DNA from: Corythucha ciliata
Taxonomy: Eukaryota; Arthropoda; Insecta; Hemiptera; Tingidae
Reading direction: 5' to 3'
DNA: 64,000 nt
NCBI GenBank assembly: GCA_038030265.1
Contig: CM075938.1
Span: 7,231,009 to 7,295,008 of the forward strand
Below are positions 22,257 through 34,864 of this stretch, piece by piece. Position 1 is the stretch's first letter; the number at the start of each line of letters is the position of its first letter. The position numbers and the translations under genes are program-made. The notes under the pieces were generated by a model that made no database searches, was not told the origin of the DNA, and was given only the letters and a program-made list of their open reading frames with translations.

Positions 22257-23084
22257 CTCATCATCGTGAGTACCTAGCCGTATATAGCGTACATGTAGCC
22301 GGATTGAAACTCCTTTTTATTTTTCTACTTTTGGAAGATACGTAATATATTTTTTAATTTTAGTACCTATATTTTCTATATTTTTCTTTTTCCCTCACTT
22401 CAAGCGACGCGTTTCTCATTTCTCCCTTGTGAGCCTTATCCTCTTGACGTAAATATTATGGATGGTTTTGCGAACCTTGTACAACCTTGTACCATTTGAT
22501 TCTCTGTGTCTTGTACCATATCTTCCTGGGAGTGCCTAATTTACTGACCCAGACTTTTCTCTACTGACCGGGCACTTAAAATGCTCGGATCAAGCTGAAA
22601 CTCGGCATACAATTTACGCGTGGGTCAATACGACTTGTATTCAAATTTTATCCTGATCGGTTCAGGGAAACTCGGGAAACCCCGGAAAATCCTATACCAT
22701 ACGTCCCACAGATGCTAGACAGATACAGTTCTCAATCTCTGATAATGGAAACATCGGAAAATTGAGGAATCCCAAAGGCCGGAAAAGTGGAAAAACACAT
22801 TCAACAACTACGATCTATGTAAAGTGAACAATTATTTTGGCAAAAATATGCCTCCCGCCGAATGAAGTAAACCCAGCGCAGTGGTGGAAGGGAAGCTCTT
22901 ATGTCCCACGGCTAGCACTGCAAATGTAACCCTCAAAATTGGGTTTTTTGGCGAGCGAAATCCGGGAAATTACGGTGAAACCAGCAAAAAACGGTTCTTA
23001 GTGCGCAAAATTGGCGCAATCGGTCACTGAAATAGGCCTCCCAGCAAAGTTGGTTTAATGGCAAGCAAATTTACCCAAATTGGC
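22257..23084. other. Unassigned sequence
   Basis: No gene or named repeat recognised. Moderately AT-rich with no sustained open frame. The last ~170 bp contain GGGAAATTACGG-like words that may be decayed array units. Confidence 0.45.
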
Positions 23085-24005
23085 CGTTGATAAAATTGAC
23101 ATTCTCCACATGAAATTGACGATTTGCTCATAAAATTGAAAATTTCCTAATAAAATTGACAATTTCCTCATAAAATAGACAATTCCCTATAAAATGGATT
23201 ATTTCCTTATAAAATTGAAAATTTCCTCATAGAATTGACAATTTTCTCATACAATGGACAATTTCCTCATAAAATTGACAATTGCCCTGTAAAATTGATT
23301 ATTTCTGCATAAAATTGAGAATTTCCTTATAACATATACAATTTCCTCATAGAATTGACAATTTCCTCATAGAATTGACAATTTCCTCATAGAATTGACA
23401 CTCTCCTCATAAAAATTGACAATTTCCTCATAAAATTGACAATTTCGAAACGATCACCAATTACTGCATTAACAATAATCACCGAAAGGGCCATTGCCTA
23501 TCGAGTCATGGAGTGAAATTAATAAGTTGCATCGACCAAAAATAAAACCATTGAGGATAAGTTACAATTTCCTCGTGAAATTGACCATTTCGTCCAAAAA
23601 TTAACGATTTCAAGAAAATTTACGATTTCATCTTGAAATTAACAATTTTCATTTCGAACAAACAGTTTCTCTACAACATTGAAAATTCGTACAAAAAGGG
23701 CAATTTTCTTCATAAAATTGACAATTTCGTTATAAAATTGGCCATTTCCTCATGAAATGGACAATTTCCCTATAAAATTGATTATTCCCTCGTAAAATTT
23801 GCAATTTCCTAATAAAATATACAATTTATTCATAAAATTGACAATTTCCTCATGAAACATACAAATTCCTCAAAATTCACGATTTCCTTGTAAAATTGAC
23901 AATTTCATAGTCAAATTGAGCATTCCGGCTACAAGTTGACTATTTTTTAACGAAAATTGACAATGCGCAGATAAAAATGCCAATTAAAATGACAATTTCC
24001 TCGAG
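23085..24005 (+). repeat. Word family D array (AAATTGACAATTTCCTCATA)
   Basis: About 40 units of a ~20-bp word AATTGACAATTTCCTCATAA. A very similar block, with the same sub-order of variants (CATCTTGAAATTAACAATTT then AAAAAGGGCAATTT), resumes at 41,160 on the far side of the composite Jockey region. Confidence 0.85.
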
Positions 24006-25978
24006 CAGGGTCGTAGGTACGGGGGGGGGATAGATCCCCCCCCCCCGAGCTACAAGTATACGAACAAAGGAGCACTAGTACCGTAACGAAGAGCCCCATA
24101 AAATCTCCAAAAATGAGCGCTTCACCTTGAAGTTAGGTTTAGCAGCAGCCCGAAAAGGTCCGAGTACTTCCAGATTTTTCCTTGGACTTAAGACCCAACG
24201 CGCACTAGTGTACCGAGGTACAGGGGAGGGGGTTGCCCCGGACCCTCTATCAGACAAAAATCGGTAATATTCGTGGTTATAGCTACTAAAAAGCTCTGAT
24301 TCATGGTCTCGCGATGCAACTTCAGACTAAAATTAAGAAAAAAATCGCCGATTCACGGTACGTGGAGGCCATTCTACGAATAAATTGTGGAAATCAACGC
24401 AAACCCCGCGGTTAAAGTTGAGAAAACACGCTATAACATTGACAAATAAAAGACGCTTTCAGGTTAAAATTGGACAAAAATGGCAAATTCACAACTGAAA
24501 TGGCGTAAAATCGCCCATTCGCGTATGAAAAAGGGAATAGGATGCTGAATGGACGTAAAATTAGCACAAAACGCTATTTCACAGCTGAAATTGGGAAAAA
24601 TCGCTATTCTGCAATTAGCAGATATAAAGTTGTGGAAAAACGTTAATTCGCGGATACAAAATGAAGAAAATCGCTAATTCCCGGAAAAAATTGAAAACAT
24701 CACCAAATTAGCACAGCCAAAATTAAGAAAAACGTTAATTTTCAGTTCAAATTGGGGAAAAGTGCTAATTCTCAGTAAAAATTGCTAATTTGCAGCTTAA
24801 ATTGAGTCAAACGCCAATTATTGGCAAAAATTGACAAAACTTGGTAGGTAAATGTACGGGTTGGAAATGCTACCATGCTGCTAAAATTTGAGAGGCATCA
24901 CTAATTGAAAAACCGCTGATTTGCGGGTAATATTTAGAAAATAAAATAATCAGCCTGGGCCCTATTGCACAGTGTTTTATTAGCTAATAATATAGCTAAT
25001 ATAAGCTAATAAAACAGCTGTAATATTAGCTAATAAAACATTGTGCAATAGGGCCCTGGTCAAAATTAAGAAAAAGGTTGATTTTTAGCCTAAAAATTGA
25101 GAAAATTGCTAATTCGCGGCTAAAAATGGAAAACTCGCCAATTTACAGCTAAAATTGCGCCAAACGCCAATTTGTGACTGAAATTCAGAAAATTCGCTAA
25201 TTCACAGGTTTGAAACGCTACGATGCGTCGCCGCTACAATTTTTAAAAAGCGCTATGATTCGCGGTTGAAATTGAGAAAAATTCAAATTTGGCTAAAAAC
25301 TGAATTTTTCGACAATTTGCGGATTCTGAAGGCAACTTTTCAGGCTGAAATTGAAAAAAAGCGCCAATTTATGGCAATAGGTGAAGAAACCGTTAATTCG
25401 CGAGTAAACTGAGAAAAATCGCTCATGCATTGCGTACGGTGAACCAAAAAAATCCTAATTTGTGAAAAGTCCCCCTATTTTGCGGCTAATATTGAGGAAA
25501 ACACTTAAGAAAAACGTTAATTTCCAGCTAAACTGAGAAAAGTTCTAACCCCCTGGTAAAAAAATTTTAGAAAACGGTAATATGCCGCTAAAATTGAGAA
25601 AAACGCCAAAACTCGTGGATAATTAAGAAACATCGTTCACGGGGGATAAAAACGATACTTGGCTGCTAAAGTTGAGAAAATGGGCACACTCTTGGCTATT
25701 GGAGGGGTTGGGGCAAAACCGCTAATATGCGGCTAAAATTGAGAAGAACGCGATACACTCGGCCAAAATTGAGAAAAGCGCTAATTTTCAGGTAGAGTTC
25801 AAAAATCGCCCTTAACTGAGAGATTGAGGCTATGATGAGGCCAACAATAAGTCCAAATTCAATAGTGTGCTGTCTGGGTGGAATGATGACTAAAATGTGA
25901 AATTACCCCCCTCCCCTCGCACTTACGAGATTTAAATCTGATCTCCCCCCCCCCCCAGACAAATTCCTAACTACGCTG
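24006..25978 (+). mobile_element. Array-bearing hAT-like element, copy 1
   Basis: It starts CAGGGTCGTAGGTACGGGGG and ends CTAACTACGCTG after a poly-C run. The interior from about 24,290 to 25,810 is a family A array. It is the same family as the complete element at 60,454-62,441, with colinear interior. The flanking 8-mers (TCCTCGAG, TCACAGCA) do not match, which fits recombination having joined two different copies. No coding sequence. Confidence 0.75.
24957..25056. mobile_element. 100-bp foldback MITE (GGGCCCTATTGCACA ends), copy 1
   Basis: The termini GGGCCCTATTGCACA and TGTGCAATAGGGCCC are perfectly complementary over 15 bp. The interior, GTTTTATTAGCTAATA repeats, is also palindromic. 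The equivalent positions near 32,811 and 61,571 read CAGCCTGGTCAAAATT without the insert, so they are empty sites; comparison suggests a 4-bp CCTG duplication. Confidence 0.9.
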
Positions 25979-26056
25979 TCACAGCATTGCGTAGTGCGTA
26001 TCAAGTATTGCAGTCCAATCTGTCATTTGTTATTAGGTGATTGTGGACGGGAATAA

Positions 26057-27678
26057 TCACAGACGGACGGTGTCTTGGAGAAGACGGGGTTTAAGCCTCT
26101 GCGAGATCTGTTGTCCTAATGAATAGTGGACTGATCGTGACACCTCAGCTAGGTTGCGTGAAATCTGGAGAACTTTGTTTCGATGTATTATTTTATCGTA
26201 GGCAAGGCCATTTCCTTGTGTAGTTGGGTGTTGCGAATGAACCATGGCGCATTTACTGCCATTCGAAGGACTTTGTTCTGGATGGTTTGCAATTTTTGTA
26301 TTTTGGATGCGGCTGCTGCTCCCCATATATCTCACTGCCGTACAATATTAGAGGGCGGATTAGCAACGTGTATACCATCGTACAGAACCGTGGTTTTAGA
26401 TTGTTTTTTCTGTTTAGGATGGGGTAGAGTAGCCGCAGTCTCAAATATCCGTCTCTGATTTTGTTGGTTATGTGTTTCTCCCAGGTTAGCCTTCTGTCTA
26501 AATGAATCCCGAGGTAGCGCACAGATTGTTTTTTGTCGTTCCATTTTACGATGCTGTTGCCTATGCTTAGTTCGGTAGGTTCCTTTGGGAAGCGGAGAGT
26601 AAATACCTTGGCCTGGCATTTAGCTGAATTTAGTATTATCTTCCACTTATTCATGTATAGTGCGACCTTCTCAAGTGCTCCTTGGACTGAGTTTCGTGCT
26701 TCATCGATGTCTTTGTTCGAGGAGTATAAGACAGTGTCATCTACGAAGATAGCGTGCTCGACATTTTGTGTACTTGGGAAGTCACTTATGTACAAGTTAA
26801 ATAACATTGGCGAAAGAACCGATCCCTGGGGAGTTCCGGCGAGTATCGGTAGCTGCCTCGATGTAGTGTTGTTGATTCTTATGTAGAAGTATCTTTCGGT
26901 TAGGAATGAAGATATAATTTCATAGAGATATTTTGGCAGTCCCGCTTTTTTCAATTTATACTTGATTCCGACATGCCAAACCTTATCGAACGCTTTTTCG
27001 AGATCTAAGAAAATACCGACCGTATGCTCCTTGTTCTCGAATCCTTTTATTATATCTTCTGTGAGCCGGTAGGCTTGGTGAGTAGCTGAGTGCCTCGGGA
27101 GGAATCCAAATTGCTGCTGAGGGATAAGACCTTCCGTGTGCTTCGCTAGTCTACGTTGTATGTATTTTTCGAATAGTTTCACTAAGACAGGCAAGAGGCT
27201 GATAGGTCGGTAGTTTTGAACTAGCTCTTTGCTCTTCCCATAGGCTTCGGAAATACGATGATTTCGGCGGTTTTCCACGATGTCGGGAAATAACTCAGTT
27301 TTAGACACTTGTTGAAGATGTTTAGTATGTTCATTACTCCTTTATTTGGCAGATTACGAATCAAAATCGGTGGGATGCCATCCTTCCCAGGGCTTTTTTT
27401 CACTGAAATATTTTTGATCAGTTCGAATATCTCGTCGGGCTTTATGAACTCGAGTGTTAGTTCGACAGACTGCTGAGGGTGGTTAACGAAATCACTAATC
27501 ACGCTGTCGCCTTCTGGGTCAGAACTGGTAGAAGAGGATGTTTCTGAGAACACTTTTTCGAGGTACTCAGCGAATGCGGCACACTTTTCTTCGTCGCCCG
27601 TGATAAATCCTGTCGTTGTGTCGAATTTGCGGGATATCGTTCGTTTTCCTGACGAGTTGTCTCGTGGCTTTCCATAGG
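26057..27678 (-). pseudogene. Jockey-clade reverse transcriptase remnant, copy 1
   Basis: Reading leftward: the EN-RT linker and RT entry (27,678-27,221, with SPGKDGIPP), then after a frameshift near 27,230 the RT core (NYRPISLLP, FLDLEKAFDKV motif A, GTPQGSVLSPMLF motif B, IFVDDTVLYSS motif C near 26,740), then after another frameshift the Jockey-type tail (about 26,335-26,057). Motif C reads FVDD rather than the usual FADD. The endonuclease domain is absent and a hAT-like end abuts at 27,679. Nearly identical to the copy at 30,146-31,767. Confidence 0.9.
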
Positions 27679-28111
27679 CAGGGGTGGGCAAATTACAGCT
27701 TTTTGAGTAATTAATTACAAATTACTTCCAAAAAAGCGGATTAATTACAAATTACCAATTACTTTTCACTTCCACGAATAATTACAAATTACAATTACTG
27801 TAATTGAATTACTTTTTCAATTACCAATTACCAAAGAGCTGGATTTGTGGAACACGCAAGCGTCTTGCTCTTGTTCACTGTCATTTTTTTAGTGCGTCCA
27901 ACAACGACAACAATCGAACGTCAGAACAGATCTTTGAGATAGAAGCAGGAACAGCATAGCCCCAAGATGCCAAACGCGTCGCATGAGTAGGGTTGCGAAA
28001 TGTCCGGGGTCAAATTTGCTAATTTGACTAATTTTGCCCCACATCCCAGCCTGCGGACTGTCACGGGGAACCCCGGATAGTCATGGTTTGCTAATTTGGC
28101 TAATTCGCTAA
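27679..28111. mobile_element. Left part of a hAT-like element (CAGGGGTGGGCA end), copy 1
   Basis: CAGGGGTGGGCAAATTAC is followed by an AATTAC-rich tract (to about 27,840) and ~270 bp of single-copy-looking sequence. It matches 31,768-32,200 at offset 4,089. The right end is absent here because of the tandem duplication junction. Confidence 0.75.
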
Positions 28112-28367
28112 TGACTGATTCGTGGTCTCGCGATGCAACGTCCAGACTAAAATTAAGAAAAAGGTTGATTTTTAGCCTAAAAATTGAGAAAATTGCTAAT
28201 TTGCAGCTTAAATTGAGTCAAACGCCAATTATTGGCAAAAATTGACAAAACTTGGTAGGTAAATGTACGGGTTGGAAATGCTACCATGCTGCTAAAATTT
28301 GAGAGGCATCACTAATTGAAAAACCGCTGATTTGCGGGTAATAATTAGAAAATAAAATAATCAGCCT

Positions 28368-28445
28368 GGGCCCTATTGCACAGTGTTTTATTAGCTAATA
28401 AAACAGCTGTAATATTAGCTAATAAAACATTGTGCAATAGGGCCC
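28368..28445. mobile_element. Foldback MITE (GGGCCCTATTGCACA), internally shortened copy
   Basis: Same 15-bp ends as at 24,957 but with ~22 bp missing from the palindromic centre. It lies in the rearranged leader of the second array copy. Confidence 0.85.
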
Positions 28446-29056
28446 TGGTCAAAATTAAGAAAAAAAGGCCATTCTACGAATAAATTGTGGAAATCAACGC
28501 AAACCCCGCGGTTAAAGTTGAGAAAACACGCTATAACATTGACAAATAAAAGACGCTTTCAGGTTAAAATTGGACAAAAATGGCAAATTCACAACTGAAA
28601 TGGCGTAAAATCGCCCATTCGCGTATGAAAAAGGGAATAGGATGCTGAATGGACGTAAAATTAGCACAAAACGCTATTTCACAGCTGAAATTGGGAAAAA
28701 TCGCTATTCTGCAATTAGCAGATATAAAGTTGTGGAAAAACGTTAATTCGCGGATACAAAATGAAGAAAATCGCTAATTCCCGGAAAAAATTGAAAACAT
28801 CACCAAATTAGCACAGCCAAAATTAAGAAAAACGTTAATTTTCAGTTCAAATTGGGGAAAAGTGCTAATTCTCAGTAAAAATTGCTAATTTGCAGCTTAA
28901 ATTGAGTCAAACGCCAATTATTGGCAAAAATTGACAAAACTTGGTAGGTAAATGTACGGGTTGGAAATGCTACCATGCTGCTAAAATTTGAGAGGCATCA
29001 CTAATTGAAAAACCGCTGATTTGCGGGTAATAATTAGAAAATAAAATAATCAGCCT

Positions 29057-29156
29057 GGGCCCTATTGCACAGTGTTTTATTAGCTAATAATATAGCTAAT
29101 ATTAGCTAATAAAACAGCTGTAATATTAGCTAATAAAACATTGTGCAATAGGGCCC
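29057..29156. mobile_element. Foldback MITE (GGGCCCTATTGCACA), copy 3
   Basis: Full-length partner of the 24,957 copy, in the equivalent place of the duplicated segment. Confidence 0.9.
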
Positions 29157-30145
29157 TGGTCAAAATTAAGAAAAAGGTTGATTTTTAGCCTAAAAATTGA
29201 GAAAATTGCTAATTCGCGGCTAAAAATGGAAAACTCGCCATTTTACAGCTAAAATTGCGCCAAACGCCAATTTGTGACTGAAATTCAGAAAATTCGCTAA
29301 TTCACAGGTTTGAAACGCTACGATGCGTCACCGCTACAATTTTAAAAAAGCGCTAATTCACGGTTTAAATTGAGAAAAATTCAAATTTTGCTAAAAACTG
29401 AATTTTACGGATTCTGAAGGCAACTTTTCAGGCTGAAATTGAAAAAAAGCGCCAATTTATGGCATTAGGTGAAGAAACCGTTAATTCGCGAGTAAACTGA
29501 GAAAAATCGCTCATGAATTGCGTACGGTGAACCAAAAAAATCCTAATTTGTGAAAAGTCCCCCTATTTTGCGGCTAATATTGAGGAAAACACTTAAGAAA
29601 AACGTTAATTTCCAGCTAAAACTGAGAAAAGTTCTAACCCCCTGGTAAAAAAATTTTAGAAAACGGTAATATGCCGCTAAAATTGAGAAAACGCCAAAAC
29701 TCGTGGATAATTAAGAAACATAGTTCACGGGGGATAAAAACGATACTTTGCTGGTAATGTTGAGAAAATGGGCAAACTTTTGGCTATGGGAGGGGTTGGG
29801 GCAAAACCGCTAATATGCGGCTAAAATTGAGAAGAACGCGATACACTCGGCCAAAATTGAGAAAAGCGCTAATTTTCAGGTAGAGTTCAAAAATCGCCCT
29901 TAACTGAGAGATTGAGGCTATGATGAGGCCAACAATAAGTCCAAATTCAATAGTGTGCTGTCTGGGTGGAATGATGACTAAAATGTGAAATTACCCCCCT
30001 CCCCTCGCACTTACGAGATTTAAATCTGATCTCCCCCCCCCCCCCAGACAAATTCCTAACTACGCTGTCACAGCATTGCGTAGTGCGTATCAAGTATTGC
30101 AGTCCAATCTGTCATTTGTTATTAGGTGATTGTGGACGGGAATAA

Positions 30146-31767
30146 TCACAGACGGACGGTGTCTTGGAGAAGACGGGGTTTAAGCCTCTGCGAGATCTGT
30201 TGTCCTAATGAATAGTGGACTGATCGTGACACCTCAGCTAGGTTGCGTGAAATCTGGAGAACTTTGTTTCGATGTATTATTTTATCGTAGGCAAGGCCAT
30301 TTCCTTGTGTAGTTGGGTGTTGCGAATGAACCATGGCGCATTTACTGCCATTCGAAGGACTTTGTTCTGGATGGTTTGCAATTTTTGTATTTTGGATGCG
30401 GCTGCTGCTCCCCATATATCTCACTGCCGTACAATATTAGAGGGCGGATTAGCAACGTGTATACCATCGTACAGAACCGTGGTTTTAGATTGTTTTTTCT
30501 GTTTAGGATGGGGTAGAGTAGCCGCAGTCTCAAATATCCGTCTCTGATTTTGTTGGTTATGTGTTTCTCCCAGGTTAGCCTTCTGTCTAAATGAATCCCG
30601 AGGTAGCGCACAGATTGTTTTTTGTCGTTCCATTTTACGATGCTGTTGCCTATGCTTAGTTCGGTAGGTTCCTTTGGGAAGCGGAGAGTAAATACCTTGG
30701 CCTGGCATTTAGCTGAATTTAGTATTATCTTCCACTTATTCATGTATAGTGCGACCTTCTCAAGTGCTCCTTGGACTGAGTTTCGTGCTTCATCGATGTC
30801 TTTGTTCGAGGAGTATAAGACAGTGTCATCTACGAAGATAGCGTGCTCGACATTTTGTGTACTTGGGAAGTCACTTATGTACAAGTTAAATAACATTGGC
30901 GAAAGAACCGATCCCTGGGGAGTTCCGGCGAGTATCGGTAGCTGCCTCGATGTAGTGTTGTTGATTCTTATGTAGAAGTATCTTTCGGTTAGGAATGAAG
31001 ATATAATTTCATAGAGATATTTTGGCAGTCCCGCTTTTTTCAATTTATACTTGATTCCGACATGCCAAACCTTATCGAACGCTTTTTCGAGATCTAAGAA
31101 AATACCGACCGTATGCTCCTTGTTCTCGAATCCTTTTATTATATCTTCTGTGAGCCGGTAGGCTTGGTGAGTAGCTGAGTGCCTCGGGAGGAATCCAAAT
31201 TGCTGCTGAGGGATAAGACCTTCCGTGTGCTTCGCTAGTCTACGTTGTATGTATTTTTCGAATAGTTTCACTAAGACAGGCAAGAGGCTGATAGGTCGGT
31301 AGTTTTGAACTAGCTCTTTGCTCTTCCCATAGGCTTCGGAAATACGATGATTTCGGCGGTTTTCCACGATGTCGGGAAATAACTCAGTTTTAGACACTTG
31401 TTGAAGATGTTTAGTATGTTCATTACTCCTTTATTTGGCAGATTACGATTCAAAATCGGTGGGATGCCATCCTTCCCAGGGCTTTTTTTCACTGAAATAT
31501 TTTTGATCAGTTCGAATATCTCGTCGGGCTTTATGAACTCGAGTGTTAGTTCGACAGACTGCTGAGGGTGGTTAACGAAATCACTAATCACGCTGTCGCC
31601 TTCTGGGTCAGAACTGGTAGAAGAGGATGTTTCTGAGAACACTTTTTCGAGGTACTCAGCGAATGCGGCACACTTTTCTTCGTCGCTCGTGATAAATCCT
31701 GTCGTTGTGTCGAATTTTCGGGATATCGTTCGTTTTCCTGACGAGTTGTCTCGTGGCTTTCCATAGG
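30146..31767 (-). pseudogene. Jockey-clade reverse transcriptase remnant, copy 2
   Basis: Same content and frameshifts as 26,057-27,678 at an offset of 4,089 bp, with only a few substitutions visible (for example near 31,446 and 31,687). This copy is probably the original, because the flank beyond 31,768 continues into the rest of the same element (ORF2 start at 34,092-34,145, ORF1 at 34,157-40,951). Confidence 0.9.
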
Positions 31768-34091
31768 CAGGGGTGGGCAAATTACAGCTTTTTGAGTAAT
31801 TAATTACAAATTACTTCCAAAAAAGCGGATTAATTACAAATTACCAATTACTTTTCACTTCCACGAATAATTACAAATTACAATTACTGTAATTGAATTA
31901 CTTTTTCAATTACCAATTACCAAAGAGCTGGATTTGTGGAACACGCAAGCGTCTTGCTCTTGTTCACTGTCATTTTTTTAGTGCGTCCAACAACGACAAC
32001 AATCGAACGTCAGAACAGATCTTTGAGATAGGAAGCAGGAACAGCATAGCCCCAAGATGCCAAACGCGTCGCATGAGTAGGGTTGCGAAATGTCCGGGGT
32101 CAAATTTGCTAATTTGACTAATTTTGCCCCACATCCCAGCCTGCGGACTGTCACGGGGAACCCCGGATAGTCATGGTTTGCTAATTTGGCTAATTCGCTA
32201 ATGACTGATTCGTGGTCTCGCGATGCAACGTCCAGACTAAAATTAAGAAACAAATCGCTGATTCCCGGAACAAGGAGGCCATTCTACGAATAAATTGTGA
32301 AAATGGGGAAAAATTGTTAATTTGCAGCTTAAATTGAGTCAAACGCCGATTTTTGGCAAAAATTGAAAAAATTCAGTAGATAATGCACGGGTTGCATGGA
32401 GATGCTACCACGCTGCTAAAATTTATAAAAAGCGAAAATTCGCTTAAAATTGAGAAACATCAATAATTCACGAATTAAGTGTCGTGAAATTTATAATTTA
32501 AAAATGATGATTTTTTGACAGAAATGGATGGATAGATGTAAATATTTTGGTTTGAATAAGGTTTGAACAAACAAATTTTCATTTATAATTTAAATTCGTA
32601 CCTTCTGAAGGCATATTTGTGGCTAAAATCAGAAAAATGGCAAATTTATGCATGGCTATAGTATAATGTTAAAAATTACGCTAATTCACGGCTAGAACTG
32701 AAAAGAAGCAATAATCTATATCTATAAAAGTTATATAAAATTGCTAATGCGGTGGTAACATGAGAAAAACCGCTGATTTGCGGGTAATATTTATAAAATA
32801 AAATAATCAGCCTGGTCAAAATTAAGAGAAAGGTTAATTTTAAGCCTAAAAATTGAGAAAATTGCTAATTCGCGGCTAAGAATGGAAAAAATCGTCAATT
32901 TACAGCTGAAATTGCGCCAGACGCCAATTTGTGACTGAAATTGAGAAAATTCGCTAATTCACAGGTTTGAAACGCCATGACACGTCGCCGCTACAATTTA
33001 AAAAAAGCGCTATTCTTCTCGCGCTAATTCTTATTTGCACCAAAAACTGAATATACGCCAATTTGCGGATTCTGAAGGCAGCTTTTCAGGCTGAAATTAA
33101 AAAAAAAAGCCAATTTGTGGCAATAGGTGAAGAAACCGCTAATTCCCGAGTAAACTGAGGAAAATCGCTCTTGCATTGCGTATGGTGAAACAAAAACATC
33201 GTAATTCGTGAAAAGTCCGCCTATTTTGCGGCTAATATTGAGGAAAACACTAAAGAAAAACGTTAATTTCCAGCTGAAACTGAGAAAAGTGCTAATCCCC
33301 TGGTAAAAATATTAAAAAGTCGGTAATACGCTGCTGAAATTGAGGAAAACGTGGATAACTAAGAAACATCGCTCTCAGGATAAAAACGATACTTTGCTGC
33401 TAAAGTTGAGAAAATGCGCAAATTCATGGATATGGAAGGGGGTGGGGCAAAACCGCTAATCTGCTGCTGAAATTGAGAAGAACGATACACTCGGCCAAAA
33501 TTGAGAAAAGCGCTAATTTGCGAGTCGAGTCCAAAAATCGCCCTTAAAATGAGAGATCGAGGCTATGATGAGGCCAGCAAGATGTCCAGATTCAAGAGTG
33601 TGCTGGCTGGGTGGAATGATGACTAAAATGTGAAATTACCCGACTCCTTTCAACCTTACGAGATTTCAATCTGATCCTTCCCCCCCCCCCCAAGACAAAT
33701 GCCTACTTACGCCACTGGTTTGGAGTGTTGATCTTTGAAACTTTTGTACCGTTTTTCTCAAATTTCAAATTGGCAACCCTAAGCTCGAGGATATCGCTCG
33801 TGTCATAATTGCTTTGAAACTCTTTTTTTTTCAGAGAATTTCATGCAAAAACTCCTCCAAAAGCTCCGTGTAAGGCGCGAAATAGTACCCGCTGAGTTTT
33901 CGAAGTAATATTGGCTCTGAAGATTGAAATGTAATTGGTAATTGTTAATTACAAATTACTTCGAAAAAGTGCTTTTAATTACAAATTATCAATTACAATG
34001 GCGTGTTGTTATCAATTAGAAATTACCAATTACTAATTGTAATTGGATTACGTAATTCAATTACATGTAATTCAATTACTGCCCAGCCCTG
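31768..34091. mobile_element. hAT-like insertion in Jockey ORF2 (CAGGGGTGGGCA / TGCCCAGCCCTG)
   Basis: The left end CAGGGGTGGGCAAATTAC and right end (reversed CAGGGCTGGGCAGTAATT) are inverted, and each is backed by an AATTAC-rich tract (31,780-31,925 and 33,930-34,085). It contains a diverged copy of the array-bearing element (about 32,200-33,717). The flanking 8-mers TCCATAGG and GGTGTAGG match at 4 of 8, and the Jockey endonuclease domain expected at this point is missing, so the insertion site has also suffered a deletion. Confidence 0.65.
32205..33717 (+). mobile_element. Array-bearing hAT-like element, copy 3 (diverged)
   Basis: Family A array colinear with 24,300-25,978 but more diverged and lacking the GGGCCC MITE at the homologous site near 32,811. 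The right end after the poly-C run is CCTACTTACGCCACTG (ends 33,717), reversed CAGTGGCGTAAGTAGG. The left end was not located. Confidence 0.65.
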
Positions 34092-34145
34092 GGTGTAGGG
34101 CTATAGCGATTGATTTGTTCGCAGAAGCGAGTGGATGAGTTGAGT
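34092..34145 (-). pseudogene. First codons of Jockey ORF2
   Basis: A short open stretch starting with ATG at about 34,145, just beyond the ORF1 stop, and cut at 34,091 by the hAT-like end. Position and orientation match the start of ORF2 in Jockey elements. It is too short for a domain call. Confidence 0.4.
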
Positions 34146-34156
34146 AAGCTTGTTGT

Positions 34157-34864
34157 TTAACGTTCATAGTTTGAGAAGAATTTGAGCACATAGGAGATGA
34201 TTTGAGGGACGTAAGGTTGTATGGATTCCATCACTGATTTTAGGATAGTAGAGAATATATTTTCAGTTTTTTGATAGCTGGCGTTGAAAGAAGGACTGTC
34301 GTCAGAGTTGTTGAATTTCGCCTTTGTTGCCTCAGCGTATGAGCCTGATGGGGGTTTTTTTTCTAGGACTCGGCCCATTGGTGGCGCTTTTTTCCTTGAT
34401 GTTTAACGTTTGGTCAGGAGCGGTATCCTTTTTTCCGGTTCGCTGTTTGATGCTTAAATAGTATTCACAACCTCTATAGTTAGCCGGGTGGTTTTTTCCG
34501 CATTTCACGCATACGGCTTCATTGTCCTTCGGCAATTTGCAGTCTTTATAATGATGATTTTCTTTGCATTTAACGCATCTGCTGGGGAGCTTACAGTAGT
34601 TTTGAGTGTGATGGAATCTTTGGCAGTTTTTGCATTGGGGAATTATTTTTGGTTTATGTCTCGGTTCTACCTTTACAATTGAATAGCAGAGTTTGGTAAG
34701 GTCGAAGATTGTTTGTTCCTTGTCAGGGGTCCTTTTTTTTGGTCGACGAAGCATATGGGGGTTGGATTTCGGTCTTTATTTAATAATCTGGTGACTCTCT
34801 TGACTGCGAAGGACTGGCTTAAAAGATCTTCTTGGATTTCTTTTTCTGAGAGAGACAATGGCAC
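34157..34864 (-). pseudogene. Jockey ORF1 (gag-like), C-terminal part
   Basis: It encodes the end of the PRE_C2HC-type domain (LSEKEIQEDLLSQSF) and zinc knuckles CKNCQRFHHTQNYC, CVKCKENHHYKDC and CVKCGKNHPANYRGC, then a Ser-rich tail and stop near 34,157. Shifts near 34,370 and 34,750 break the frame. The N-terminal half lies at 40,382-40,951, separated by the copia element. ORF1 proteins of this type bind element RNA. Confidence 0.88.

Larger units (their letters stand above)
28112..30067 (+). mobile_element. Array-bearing hAT-like element, copy 2 (left end lost)
   Basis: Family A array and right end (CTAACTACGCTG at 30,067) as in copy 1. The left end is missing; 28,112-28,440 instead holds a rearranged extra piece matching parts of 24,790-25,110, including an extra MITE. 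This mosaic indicates recombination between array units. Confidence 0.75.

Noticed and set aside
24290..25810. Regularly spaced repeats as a possible CRISPR array
   Set aside because: Repeats are highly degenerate without conserved repeats and unique spacers, no cas genes exist, and the genome is eukaryotic.
26183..26458. Plus-strand open frames over the Jockey RT (also at 30,272 and 26,533)
   Set aside because: They are antisense shadows of the retroelement coding sequence.
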